Positions 14,501 through 26,985 of a stretch of 64,000 nt of DNA are shown here, piece by piece. Numbering within the stretch: position 1 is the first letter of the stretch; each line of letters begins with the position of its first letter. The notes beneath the pieces were generated by a model. It saw nothing but the letters and a program-made list of their open reading frames with translations. It was not told the DNA's origin and did not search any database. The translations under genes and the position numbers were made by a program. Origin of the DNA: Penicillus capitatus (lineage: Eukaryota; Chlorophyta); NCBI GenBank assembly GCA_965649825.1, contig OZ287694.1:372001-436000 (forward strand), given 5' to 3'.

Positions 14501-15440
14501 TTCGGAAGCGCTGCATTCCGAGCGATCATCGAACATGAGCGCTCACGGCGAAGAGATTTGGTAGCAGGCTGGGTGGGGGCTTCCAGACCTCTCGTGGAGA
14601 CGAGATCTGGCAACTGCCATTTCATTCTATGACAACCGTCACATCAGAGTAGATGGTGCCCTGACGAATACCTCGACAAAGTCCAGATCAAGGAAGGCAG
14701 GAAGGACAGGTAGAATACGATAGCCACTTTCTCCCGTTGCCAGTAGATGTGTTGTGCCCAGTGGCGAATCTTCCAGACATGGGCAATATCCACCAAGTCA
14801 TGCGTTCATGACGCGACAGAGTAACTGAGCCAGCAGCACGTTGAGTAGCGATGACCACATGCTGTCGAATCATTCTATCTGCACGAGTACTGAGTTGACT
14901 GGCACGTTATGGGAAAGGGATGATGAGAATTGCAGAGAATCAGAAGTCTTCCTTCACAGATTTCCGAAAGAATGCTGGCAGCATTACGGGGTCCCATCAT
15001 GAGGTGAGTTGAGCGACCGTTTGAATGGGCATATTGTCATTCAAAGAACTGTCATAGATGATTACATGTTTAAGATTACGCGTTTTCCCCGAAAAAAACA
15101 TTATTAGAATCCACTTCATCAGCTGATGGAACGCGTTCAATCTGATGTGACCCGACAGTGAACACTACTGCATTGAAGGCGAAAGAAAAGGACGGACAGG
15201 ATGGATGGAACTTCAGTCCTCTTTGCCTCGCTGCCTCGACTGTCGCGATTTCATCGACATCGCCAGTTAAGAACGAAGACGGTTTGCCGACGACGATTTC
15301 GCCAGTCTATCCGTGTCGCGTCTGGCCGTCGAGAGAACAGGACGCATCTGTCTTTTCGATGGACGAGGCAATCATCTGATGATGATCCTCGAAACGAAAC
15401 GGATCATTCTGCAACGTTTCTTTCTGCGTTCTACGTCTAC
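11530..15440. other. Divergent intergenic region between paralogues B and C
   Basis: Genes B and C are transcribed away from each other from this 3.9-kb interval, so both promoters should lie here. The longest ORF, on the minus strand at 14055-14516, has no recognisable motif and no clear splice context. I see no tandem repeat, and nothing here can be called a gene with confidence. Confidence 0.4.
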
Positions 15441-18400
15441 ATGATGCGAAACTTTCTTCCCTGTCTCAAGCTTTGTCTGCTCTGCTGCGCCCTTGCGCAG
15501 AGAGTCGGACTTACTTGCGCTGTTCAACGCGCGTTGCTGCGTTCGTCAGACGCAGTTTCTGCAGCCGACGGTTCTCCTCCGCGAGCTGCGTCGCATCTCT
15601 CCAGCGGTGCTGTGTTGCATTTTAGGCTACACGGAAGACAAACTGCCGCCCACACCGTCTGAAACGCCAGCCGACCTCACCGCAAAGCATCCTCAATACG
15701 TAAGCCACGAATTCGCCTGTCTCCATTCGACGGCGAAGGCGTAAACCATTCCGTCTTTTCTCTCCGTAGACGGCAAAAGAGGAGCGCGCCCCGCCAGTTT
15801 ACAGCACATTTAATCAAGGAATCACTACAGGTTCGACTTTTCTTGTCCATTGCACTGAACGCTGAGTTCTGACGATGTTTAAACTTGTCAGGGTTCGCAT
15901 GTGCTTTGACGCGAGAAGACAAGGAAAAATATACCACAATGGACGGCCAGACATGGCTCGTCGACGACGGTGTCCTTGGACAAATTGACAACGACCTGCA
16001 GATGCTCGTCAACTGCACAAAGCAAGGCGATGTACTCGCGTTCAACGTGACAGGCGTCGTGCGTCCATCGTCGCCTGTCACCATTCCATGGCAACTGACC
16101 CTCACCACCCAAGTCAGCGGCGTCGACTCCAAAGACGCCGTCTCCCAAAGTTCAACCGCAAAGACAAGATTTACATGTCCTCATAAGAACACGGGACTCT
16201 TTCTCGTTCAGTAAGACGAACTCGTCTGAGATCGTCATTCTTTCTCTTCTCCCATAGGTCCGGAAACATCACCTTCTCTAACCTTGTCTTCGAGAAGTGC
16301 ACATTCGAGAGTGCTAGCAGTGAGGCCCAATCGCTTATAGAAGTCGCATCCTGTAACAGTCGGAATGCATCTGGCCTCGTAACTCTGCGGCACGTCGCCT
16401 TTCGGAAGAACAGACTGATTGGAGCCTCGGCACTTCGAATGTCTTCCCCGTCGTGTTCAGAACTGAAAATGGTTGAGGCGGAGATCTCGGAGAACGTCTG
16501 TTCGGGCGAGGCTTGCGGAGTTTACATCGGAAAGCAAGCCCGGTTGGAAGACTGCACTGTATTCGGGAACACGGTAGACAAAGCCAACGCCCGACAGTCG
16601 TCGTCCCTGATCTATGGCGAAACCTCATCCACCACGACGATCCAAGCTTTCAAGGCTACGGAAAACTACCTAACCGTCATCCAGATCAATGACGGCTCCC
16701 TTTCAGTGACGAAGACGACGTTTAGCCAGAATTCTCTCGATCCAAGTATCGCCGAAGAAATGAACAGTCCATGCTTTCACTTGGTCAAATCATCTGCCCA
16801 AATCAAGGACAGCATGTTTGTTGCAAACGAAGGCTTCAGAGGAGCAGCAATCTTTGCTGATCAGACAAGTATTTCCGTGCTCAACTCAACCTTCAACAAT
16901 AATGCCGGCTTCGAGAATGGTGGATGCATCTACCTGGCAAGCTCAACAGCGAGCGGCAAGCATATAAACGCATCCAGCAATAGCGCAGAGATACGCGGAG
17001 GATTCATGTTGGTGACAAACTCGACGGTGGTGCTCGACGACACGAACGCGGCCAACAATCGTGCACAAGAGCGGGGCGGATTTATAAGCGTCGAAAACTC
17101 AAACATGACACTCCAGCGCACAAAAGCGACGGCCAACGGTGCAGGAATGTACGGCGGATTCATGTCAGTGTGGGACTCGAGAGTAAAGCTGGAGGATACG
17201 AACGCAGTGAACAACAGTGCACAAGTGCGTGGTGGTTTCGCACATATGGAGCAGTCGACTGCAACGCTCAAGCACACCATCGGGACATCCAATAGTGCGG
17301 GAGACCTTGGCGGTTTTGTGTTTGTGTGGAACTCGACGGTGAAGCTGGAGAATACGCACGCGCTGAAGAACAGTGCACAATCACGTGGCGGCTTTGCGTA
17401 CATTGAGCAGTCGATTGCAACGCTCGAGCGCACCAACGGGACATCCAACAACGCAGGAGACATTGGCGGCTTCATGTTTATGGCGAACTCGAGAGTGAAG
17501 CTGGAGGATACAAACGCGCTGAACAACAGTGCACAAGCGCGTGGTGGTTTCGCGTTCATCGAGAACTCGAATGCGACACTCGAGCGCACCGACGGCACAT
17601 CCAATAGCGCAGGAGACATTGGCGGCTTCATGTTTACGTGGAACTCAAGGGTGAAGCTGGAGGATACAAACGCGCTGAAGAACAGTGCACAAGCGCGTGG
17701 TGGTTTCGCACACATTGAGCAGTCGACTGCAACGCTCAAGCACACCAACGGGACGTCCAATAGCGCAGGAGACCTTGGCGGCTTCATGTTCGCGTGGAAC
17801 TCGAGAGTGAAGCTGGAGGATACGAACGCAGTGAACAACAGCGCAGAAGCCCGTGGTGGTTTCGCCTACATTGAGAACTCGAATGCAACGCTCGAGCGCA
17901 CCAACGGGACATCCAATACAGCAGGGGACATTGGCGGCTTCATGTTTACGTGGAGCTCGAGCGTGAAGCTGGAGGATACGAACGCGCTGAACAACAGTGC
18001 ACAAGCGCGTGGTGGTTTCGCACACATTGAACAGTCGACTGCAACGCTCAAGCACACCAACGGGACATCCAATAGCGCAGGAGACCTTGGCGGATTTATG
18101 TTCGCGTGGAACTCGACGGTGAAGCTGGAGGATGTGAACGCAGTGAACAACAGTGCACAAGAGCGTGGCGGTTTTGCACACATTGAGCAGTCGACTGCAA
18201 CGCTCAAGCGCACCAACGGGACATCCAATAACGCAGGAGACCTTGGCGGCTTCATGTTTGCATGGAGCTCGAGAGTAACAGTGGAGCACACCACCGATAT
18301 CAACAGCAAATCCAACCATGGAGGCTTTATCTGGACAGGGAATTCGAGTCTGGACATCTCGCAATCACGATTCCTTCGCGGCTCCGCGAACGTTTCTGGT

Positions 18401-21400
18401 GGTTTTGCTGCGGCAAGTGAAAACAGCTCGATCCTTATCGTTGACTCAGCGGTTGAACGAGCAAAATCCAGAAACGGTGGAGCAATCTGGTTAAAGAAGT
18501 CTCACTTGGTAGCGCGAAATCTCTCCATTCTTTATGGCCAAGCGGACGAAAGCGGTGGTGGTGTGTATGGCTTTGAGTCATCAACTGTCCTCTGTTCAAA
18601 CTGTAGTCTTAACTACAACTCGGCTGAGGGAGGTAACGGCGGTGCAATTTTTATTGATGCTGGCTTGGAACAGAGTCTGACTCTGCAATTAGTCCAAAGC
18701 CACGTTGAGAACAACGTGGCGAGGATGGGAGGTACGCACTCGTGTTTTAGTACAACTGTCAACGATATGTATGTGCAGGTGGACTCTTCTTCGACTGCAG
18801 CGAAAGCGTAGAAGAATGCCTCGCCAACAGCGCCGACTGTCCCGTCATGGCTTTGGTGGAAACACAGTTCTCGAACAACGAAGCCAGCATCGCGGGAGGA
18901 GCGGTCTTCGCTGGATACTCAGAAGCCATCCATTTGCGTTGCACCGACGCTTCGTCAGACGCAGGACTAGACTTCTACAGGGAGCAAGAGTGGAAAGACC
19001 TGAGGCAAGTCGAATCGGACAAGGACATCTGCTCGTCGTGGAAAGGCAATCGAGCCGAGGTATATGGACAGGATATCGCGACGTATGCCTCAGCTGCACA
19101 GATGACGCTTGACGATGCCAACAAGACCGTCTGCGTGAGCGGAGGAGAGAACTGTGTGATCGACGGATACCAAATTGGCACAGATCTGCCGACGGCGACG
19201 GTGAAGCTGCTCGACGGACTGGGGCAGATAACTGCAACAATCCACCGCCAAATCAATGCTAACATGTACTCGTCGAATAGTCAATTCTTGGTTTGGCCAA
19301 TTCTTCTGCCGATGGAGAATGGATCCTGTACATTTCAATCCATCAGAGGCTTCGTACCTCCGGGAGAGTACAGCTTGATCGTCGAATTTGACAGAGAGGC
19401 GATCAAGGACGTCGGGATTACCGTGAGAGTCCACAACTGTTCCGTCGGCGAGTTTGTGTCGAACGCTGGATTCTGTGAGAGCTGCAGCGGCACAACGTAC
19501 AATTTCCTCCTTTCAGCGACCGTTTGCCATCCCTGTCCAGAGAATGGGAACTGCGAATCTCGGGTGATCACACCAGAAGACGGCTACTGGCTAAAGACGC
19601 CGTGTTCCGATAATCTTCACAGATGTCTACCGACCTCTGCCTGCGAGTCTCAAGGCCGTTCCGAAAAGTTGAAGACCATGGTCGAAGATGTCACGAGCTG
19701 TGATCTCGAGGAAGAATGGATCGAAGAGTACACACAGTCTCAGTGCGCCGAAGTAAGCTGCTTTCATGATTCTTCAGATGGTTAAATCATCTCTCTTCGA
19801 AAGGGTCACACGGGCTCACTCTGTGGATCCTGCGAAGAAGCTTTCGGATCTGGTCTGTCGTTCGAATGCAGACGGTGTCTCAAGGGCTTTATCAATGTGG
19901 CCTATATTCTGACGTCAGCGGCAATACTGTTGGGAATCACAGGCACCACAATTCAAGGCACGGTCGGCGCTCTGCGCGGAGGCATCGCACAGACTCGCAG
20001 CCTGAGGACAGCGTCTTCATCGACGGAAATCGTCATTGAATCGCCACGTCTGCGAACTGAAGTGGGCGTAAAAGACATCATCAGTGCGTCTACCCAACGA
20101 GTACGCTGTAGGTCCAAGCTGTCGGGGTGCCTGCTTCTGAGAAAACTTTGGCCAAGTGGAAGGCCGTCGAGATGCTCAAGGTGGAAGTCAATCTGTTCAT
20201 CTGTCGCTGAACTCGTTGTCTCGTAGATCACTTTGAGCTACGTCCAAACGACTGTTCTTCTGGCTTCTCTTGACGTCGGATGGGCGATTCCTGTGATCGT
20301 TATGGCAGAAGCGGCAGGTGAGGCCAGAATCGCGTGAGTTTCTGCTTGCTAACTGTCATACTGCTGCTGTCAGAATTGCTCGGAGGTCTTGCGACGGATG
20401 GCATTCGACGATCCGTCGTATGTCTGACAACGAAAGACCTGTCCTTGCATCCGACGGCTCTGGCGCTCGTCGTCGGCGTGTGCATCGTCCCCTGCTCCGT
20501 GCTTCTTTGCTGGATCGTGTTCTGGGCGGCCAAATCGGTGAAATCTGGAAGCGATGGTCTTCGCCGCTACCTGTCGAAGAGATCTGTGCTTTCGGCGATG
20601 GTCATATGGTATGTCACACTCGTGCCGGTGCTGAAGACCGCATTGAGCGTCTTCCTATGCATCGACGTACACGACTTGACAGACTTCGCTGAGGTCGATG
20701 TAACTCACATGTACTGGGCCGTCGACACAAGCATGAAGTGCTACGAAGGAGACCACGGAAAACTCGTCTATGGAGTGGTTGTTGCGTTTGTGTGTCCAGT
20801 TTATGGTGGATTACTAGCGCTCTTCGTTTTCTTCCTCAAACGTCCACCCCAGCACCTCACCCACAGAGCTGGCTGGGCGTACCAGACGACGGGATTTCTT
20901 TACCGATCTTACAGAATGGATCGCCGTCGATACTGGGAAGTCGCCATCGTCGCGAGGAAGGCCATCATTGCTTTTCTGGTGTTCTGCGCCCACCTGTTCG
21001 ACAGCGGACTGCCGATCACCGGCGTCGCATGTGTCATCATGCTTGCCATCCTGGCTCAGATTCTGGCAATGCCGTTCCGCGAAGACTTCAAAGACCTGAA
21101 TGGAATGGAACTGGCGTCTCTTTTCGTGTCGGTGGCGACGTCGTTGGCAGCTGTCATGCTCAAAGACGAGAGCTACCCTGAAGACTTCACTCGTGTGTTG
21201 CTCACGGTCGCGTGTGCTTTGCTGAATGTCGTTGCGTTCTGCGTCTTTGTTTTCTACATTCTCAAGTTTGCAGCTGAATACCTGAAGTATAAGTTGAGTG
21301 AGCGAGATGAGCTCTTTGCACCCGATGCTGGCATGTTCCGCGTTCTGGCGCACTGGGTCAGTTACGAAGTCAGACATTTGATTGGCAAGTTGTGCCGTGC

Positions 21401-21443
21401 TTCTAAAGACCCAGAGATCGCCGAGCAATCGGTCGATGCCTGA
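15441..21443 (+). CDS. Receptor-family paralogue C: Pmp-like beta-helix multi-pass membrane protein, 1828 aa
   Basis: Ten exons: 15441-15540, 15626-15699, 15770-15830, 15892-16210, 16258-18731, 18779-19752, 19804-20061, 20112-20180, 20227-20317 and 20374-21443. From the second of two adjacent ATGs (15444) they sum to 5487 nt, a multiple of three with no internal stop. The protein has signal peptide MRNFLPCLKLCLLCCALA, a cap with QIDNDLQMLVNCT, then a beta-helix containing near-identical 52-residue repeats. A cysteine-rich part follows (ESCSGTTYNF, CHPCPENGNCE, GHTGSLCGSC). About seven to eight membrane helices with charged loops make up the last 360 residues. Introns are 46-85 nt. Orthologous splice sites in genes A and B confirm the model. 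A surface adhesion or receptor role is inference from architecture. Confidence 0.92.
17167..18290 (+). repeat. 156-bp in-frame tandem repeat inside gene C
   Basis: About seven copies of a 156-bp unit lie head to tail. Each encodes 52 residues: two beta-helix turns with motifs such as VKLEDTNA, NNSAQARGGF and GTSNSAGD. Copies differ at only a few positions, so the array expanded or was homogenised recently. It lies wholly in exon 5 and keeps frame. Confidence 0.88.
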
Positions 21444-23002
21444 ACAATCTATCTCTTGGTTAAACAGTGTTTTTTCATTTCCAAGCTGAGCTCGTAAACC
21501 GGGCTCATCATTCTAAGCTGTGACGGGACTTTCCATCCTTTTCTCTGTCGAGTAGAGTGACAAGCAGATTGTACCTGATAGAGTGAGCAATGCGCTTTCT
21601 CTGTGACAGTTTGTAACTATGTGACGTGACGAAAACGCTGCACCTCTCGCCTTTCTTTCGCAAAATCGAACAGTGCGAGCTTTACATCGTCCGAGCAAGG
21701 CAATGTGAGGCTCGACATCAATATTATGTATTGGCAGGGTGATACGACTTGCTAGGCAGTTGAGTCACCGCGCACGTAGAGCTAGAGAATTGAGGGCCCT
21801 CTTCGCAGTCCATGAACCCCTTCTCCCAGGGCACGCTCTCGACCATCTGAAAAGGTGGCCCCTTACCTCTTCTTTTTGGGTTCCGACCAGCGACGAGAGT
21901 TAGAAATAAGTCATTGTTTGTCGCATCAAGGCCGATGACATCCGAGACGGCATAGAGCATGAGCACGTGCAATTTATCATCTTCACACACATGGTCTAAA
22001 CAAAGGAACTTAGTGAATGATGGATAATGGATTGCCTCATCCTAGGTGTCATTTCTGAAGAGCTTTTGCAAATAGCATTTGGGTGTTATTCGTGACTCTT
22101 GCTGAATCTTCATTTATCTGTTTGTTACTTGAATGCGTCGACCGAAATCGAAGGACAACAATCTGCGCATTTTCAGACCATGAGTAGCAGTATCAAAAGC
22201 AGATCGTTAGAAAGTATTTAAACAACCGAACACAACCGAAAGGTCAAGTAGAAAGAAAGAGCAGCTTCATGCGAGCGGATCAGTGACGATTCTTGCCTTC
22301 TCGACAAGGTTTTTCGGACAGCGAATATGAGTACCGTCACCGCTGCGCAAGACAATCATTGTTCGCATCGCGCTATCGTGTGCAACGATCTGCGTCCACC
22401 TGAGGAGTACGATTTATTGCGTCCGATCCGACCGAGCTGTAGCCAGAAATCGTCTGGGTGGCACTATGCGTCGTTATCTCAGTTTGCTTCGAATGTTGCT
22501 GTTTATGGGAGAGTCGAGCATTCTTGTAACCTGTGTGTTATTCCGGCAACATCCCGAAACCCTTGACATCCCTACGAGACCATACAAACTAAAATTTCCT
22601 CGCTAAGGTAGTCAATGTTACCTCGGAACGAAATGATGAAAGATCATCAGCATAATTATCATGAACGGAATACGTAAGTAGACAAAAAGAAGCAAATTCC
22701 GATGACTCTCTAGATTTCGTCATATCACAACTGGCCGTTTCTGTTCAGAACCTTGTCCACAGCCGTACGGCAAAGCCGATTGCTGGATGTGACTGTTCGT
22801 ATGCGACACTTGGCGCGTCAGTCATCGATTGACACTAACGACGCTAACGACGCTAACGATTCCACATTGCGCGATGCTTTGTTGGCTAGCTAAAGAATCA
22901 TAAGGATGACCCTGGATCGAATCCATTCAAAACACTCTGGTCGTAGTAGCGATGATGCGGACTGTCCGTTCATGTTCGGTCGTTCTCGACATGCTGGTGT
23001 AT
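21444..23002. other. Gene-poor interval after paralogue C
   Basis: No gene is supported. A 79-aa ORF on the plus strand (22327-22566) opens with ATG and has no recognised domain; it could be a small gene or chance. A short run of CTAACGACG repeats lies near 22840-22860. Confidence 0.35.
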
Positions 23003-23825
23003 TCAGTCAGTATACTGCTCTATGACAGCAATAAAACTCCGAGGATCGTGTCTGATCTCCATCACTGGGAACACCGGCTGTCCCACTCCGACGATTCCAT
23101 CATCCTTAGTCGCACTTGGGGGAGTCGTCCCAGTAGAAACAACTGGCCCAGCTTCCACAACAGGATTCTGAACAACTCTATCGGGAAGCAGGACAGACTC
23201 TACTGCCTCCTCAGACTCTACTGCCTCCTCAGACTCTACTGCCTCCTCAGACTCTACTGCCTCCTCAGATGCTATCGAAGCAGCAGCATCCAAGGCTGGG
23301 ACCGATTCAAGAGCTTGATCTGAGGATATTCCCACTACCTCTTCCAGATCTCCTGCTTCATCCAGTCCCATCGTATCATCCAAAGACACAGCTTCGACGC
23401 CAATGACATCCACTGCCGATACAGATCCCGTAACCAGCTCTGCATTCAAAGCGGCCGAATCTACGATCTGTTTTCTCTCGGCAGTGCAGAGCCGACCCCC
23501 AACATCTCCAGCCGCTCTTGCAGACGTAACAACAGTATCACATGCAGCGATGTCTTTGTCTGGACTCATCAACGATTCCACAGACTCTACAGATGATAGT
23601 AGAATTCACAGAATGGCAAGCAAGCGTGTCTGCGTCGGTACCCTCTTCAAAGGATACCATCGACATGGGACCGTCCGCCTCTTCTGATACATCTCTTGAT
23701 ATACAGCCACGCCCGCCGCATGCTTTCATCAAAGACCTACCCGTTTCCGAGTCCCGCAGTGATTCGACCTTCACATTTACAGCGTCTGTTTCGAGGAAAC
23801 GGAACGGTGCCTTTCTGTCGCCCAA
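23003..23825 (-). CDS. Acidic low-complexity protein with EEAVES repeats (5' end incomplete)
   Basis: Two exons, 23825-23642 and 23586-23003, join through a 55-nt GT-AG intron in phase 1. They give about 255 codons ending in TGA. The protein is rich in Glu, Asp, Ser, Val and Ala and carries four 6-residue repeats (SEEAVE) from an 18-bp DNA repeat. No enzyme or membrane motif is visible. The first open codon is TTG and a stop lies upstream, so at least one more 5' exon is likely. I do not recognise the family. Function unknown. Confidence 0.5.
23194..23265 (-). repeat. 18-bp coding minisatellite, four copies
   Basis: Four consecutive 18-bp units (plus-strand core CAGACTCTACTGCCTCCT) encode repeated SEEAVE in the acidic protein. 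The length keeps frame, so copy number can change without breaking the ORF. Confidence 0.85.
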
Positions 23826-24910
23826 GCACCTGCACTACAACCAACAACACGTCATCGAAGCAACCTTGGACAAAGATGCGAATTACGTAGAGGGGTTGAT
23901 GTAACGCACAGAATAGCGTATATCCCCTGCGAAGCACTCAATGTTAAACGGTAGCGTCTGCAGGTGAGAATACCAGCAAAGAGATTGTATTAGTGGCTGT
24001 CTTCACCGAATCGATCATCGAGCGACTATCAGTTCAGAGAACTTTGATTGTCCGTATGCCAAGACCGAACAAACGCCTTTCGGCTCTGACGTACGTTTCT
24101 TTAAGTCGGCGCATGAACGGATATGCGTGATGCGTACGTGTGAATAAATAGATCGAACCTCCGCATAAAGGGCCTAGCGAGTTTTACTGAACGGGGTGAC
24201 GGTTGTCCTCCAAAGCTATCAAAGAGACACGACGTGTACGTGAACAACGAAGATGGAGAGGCGAACGACGAGAGGCATTTTTCAGACAATCACTTTCGAA
24301 CGCGTCTCCCTTGTCAAAGAGAAGACAATGTAGCGAAGCTCTTCCGTCTTTGTGAGTGCGATCGATGGACGAACAGAAAAAAAGCGAAAGCTGATGTGGC
24401 ACGTCGTGCGTTTCTTGTCAGGTTACGTCTGTACAACGCTTAACAATGTGCGCGGCTAATGCATGCTTACCAATGCGCAGAACTTACGGTAAGATCTGTT
24501 CACGATTCCTCCAAATGTCATCAAGTATCCTTAGCACCAGAGATATAGACTGCGTTCTTTCCCGTAAAGAATCCAGCAAGATTGGAAGAGAAGGAAGGCT
24601 GAAATGGATCGTTTTATCTACAGCGCGCGATCTGTTGCAGCCATCAGCAGGAACAACATTGACAAATAAATGCATTAGAGCCATCATCGTTTCGAGAGAT
24701 TGCGCTAAAGACCATCGATAGGACGATCGTCTTACAGCGTTCAAGAAATCATTGCTGTGTGCATGTGGTGTTTTGCCCCCGCGAAGATGGATTCGAACTC
24801 ATGTGGTTTAAAAGTACCCCGCCCTTCTTTAAAACAACTACCGTCCGTGAAAGGTTCCTCCTTCACGTGGTGGCGTCATTCGCTACATTCTTTTTCGCCT
24901 TTCGACCCTC
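23826..24910. other. Interval without a supported gene
   Basis: ORFs are short, mutually overlapping and without motifs. Part may hold the missing 5' exon of the acidic protein. No repeat stands out. Confidence 0.35.
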
Positions 24911-24913
24911 TCA

Positions 24914-25445
24914 CCTCAGCATTTCAAGTCTGCGTTCGGACACCATGATAGCAATCTCACAAAATACACGCAGAAAACTGAAAGACTTTGCATCACTCGT
25001 TTTTTCGATTTCGAGCACGATGCGCGTAAAATGCAACGTTGCGCGCAAAAAGGTGTCAACAAGAGCAGAGAGCATGCCACAGATCAGTATGAAAAACACT
25101 ACAAATAGAAAAAAATGCCGTCTTTGACGCGAACGTCGTTAAGAAGAGCGCCAAGACGAGGACGATGTTCGACACGCATAAGGAAGCTTTTTCGAACATG
25201 TTCAGCGAACGGAACTCCTCGTGGAAGGGGTGAATAACAGTGTGAACGTATAAGGCTGTCATCAGAACGCAGACGGCGACAATGCTCTGGAGATTGGCTC
25301 CCAGATGATATCCAAACGCCACGACGTTCGTCAGCAACGCTTTTCGCAACATCGTCAGCGATTCCCATCCAGTAAACGAACCTATGGAATAATCCCGACA
25401 GAAAAACACGGTCCCCTTGATGAACAAGCCTCGGTTGACGCGATG
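24914..25445 (-). pseudogene. Decayed C-terminal fragment of a receptor-family paralogue
   Basis: The minus strand encodes WESLTMLRKALL, VAFGYHLGANLQ, ALYVHTVIHPF and, in another frame, RIVLEIEKTSDAKSF. These align in order with the last 200 residues of gene B (WESIIMLRKALL, VAFGYHLGANLQ, AMYVHTVAHPF, RVVLEIEGISNTQTRSF). The frame shifts near 25100 and no beta-helix or cysteine-rich part lies upstream. It is a stranded 3' piece of an old paralogue. Confidence 0.8.
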
Positions 25446-26760
25446 TCGACTTGTGCTTCTTTCTCGATCGAGTGCTTAAACGATGTTGCGTAGATTGTTA
25501 ATGGTTTGTGATTTGAATCGTAGAAGAACGAAACTTTAAAAATGCAGAGCCTTTCGCAAAAGAAAGACAACAACTATACTTCTACAGCGCTTTTGTCACG
25601 CTCTCGCATTGTTGATGTCATCTCGTTTGGACTGTCACATCGTTCCTGCCTCGTTTTTACGGGGTCTGTCTTTCAAGAGGCGCTCGTACAAGGTTTACGT
25701 CCTCTCAGGAGCACTTAGCTATGGCTCTGAGAGTCAAATGACTCGCCTGACCTGTGAAGTTATTGCACAATACGTGCATAAATGGGCGCATACAAACCTC
25801 GAAACAACCTTGCCTTCCAAGCTGTCACGCGGATGCGCCGCGCTAAAACGTACTGCACAGCGGAAGACTTTGTTGTGTTTACAGAGCAGGTCAAGAAAAG
25901 TTAAGATTGTCCATTATATATGCGCGTGCTGAGGTGACTTTCTAGGCATATGAGTCAACCTGTGCGCAGAGCCGGAAGAAAGGAAAACCCTTTCACAGAA
26001 GAAAAGCCTTTCTGATGTGACATAAGCGTCCTTCCCACTAGGGTGACCCACATAGAAGAAGGCAGTCACATCACCATGACGAATCTTGGCGACACAAGCT
26101 TCAAAAGTTTTCCACTGTTGGTTCTCTCGAGTGCGACCAGCGCCTCGACAGTTTTATAGTGTTTTAGTGATGTAATATCAAGGCGGCGCGAGATTATTTT
26201 TAGTAACAAAAGAAGAATATTCCGGAATCTGCTCGGAATCTGTGATATAGAAGGCACGGGCCTATGTTTAGATTGAAAGGTGGAGGGAAGTCAACGAGAA
26301 CCTACGACCTGTTATTTAGAGATTGACATACGTGTAAGTAGAAGATGAGCTCATTATTAAGAGCGATGTAGATTACCACAACAATGGAACGTGTCGGCGG
26401 AATTCGCGATTGACGTTGTCATTGGCCAGGGTGGAGAACAAACGTTTCAAAGGTCGGGAAGCAATCCACAACTTAAGCCTCCCCGCCTCATGACTTTCTA
26501 GGCAAATTAAACACCAAATCCCCATAAGCAGAAAATAGAATCTCCTAACGCACTCAGGCCCCGCGTGACATGACAGCTAGCGCCTCTTTTAAACAGATGG
26601 CCCACCCTTTCACAACAAGACAGTCATATCGCCATAGAGAAGGTCTCGGTGACAGTGCGACATATATCGCTATGATTATTGGGCTGATGGGCATTTACTT
26701 GGCATTTTGTGATCCTTGTGCTTAAGGCACACGCTTCGACCGTCGCTACGCATGGTGCAG
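25446..26760. other. AT-richer interval without a supported gene
   Basis: No ORF with a recognisable product. It contains a 61-bp unit bounded by 9-bp inverted repeats at 26013-26073 and further copies of similar words. Confidence 0.35.
26013..26073. repeat. 61-bp unit with perfect 9-bp terminal inverted repeats TGATGTGAC / GTCACATCA
   Basis: The left end reads TGATGTGAC and the right end GTCACATCA, its exact reverse complement. No target duplication is evident. The same word recurs in introns and promoter-like repeats of this window. Confidence 0.6.
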
Positions 26761-26764
26761 AAGT

Positions 26765-26985
26765 CGGAGTAACAAGAAGAGCGAATATTCCGATACCGTA
26801 GCGTGATTGGCCATCGGCTGGATCGACGTTTCCTTGCAGCTTCCTCTTCCGACGGTTGTTATTTAAAACTCGCGTCGCGATTGGCTAATCGAGCGACACA
26901 ATGCAGTGACAACGTCACATCAACTGAAAGGTATATAAGTGGTGACGCACTCCACTTTCCGTCATTCTTTCTTTCCGTGAGATAC
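26765..26985 (+). promoter_or_regulatory. Promoter-like block with inverted CCAAT motifs, GTCACATCA and TATA box; repeated near 30260
   Basis: In order: a GATACCGTAGCGTGATTGGC stretch, a second ATTGGCTAAT, GTCACATCA and GTATATAAG. The first part is closely matched at about 30260-30320, where GATACCGCCACGTGATTGGC also precedes TGATGTGAC. The arrangement resembles a polymerase II promoter carried on a dispersed repeat. Transcription is inferred. Confidence 0.5.

Noticed and set aside
24755-24850. Possible tRNA: GAGTTCGAATCC on the minus strand resembles a B box
   Set aside because: The flanking bases do not pair into a T-stem, and no acceptor or anticodon arm could be built.
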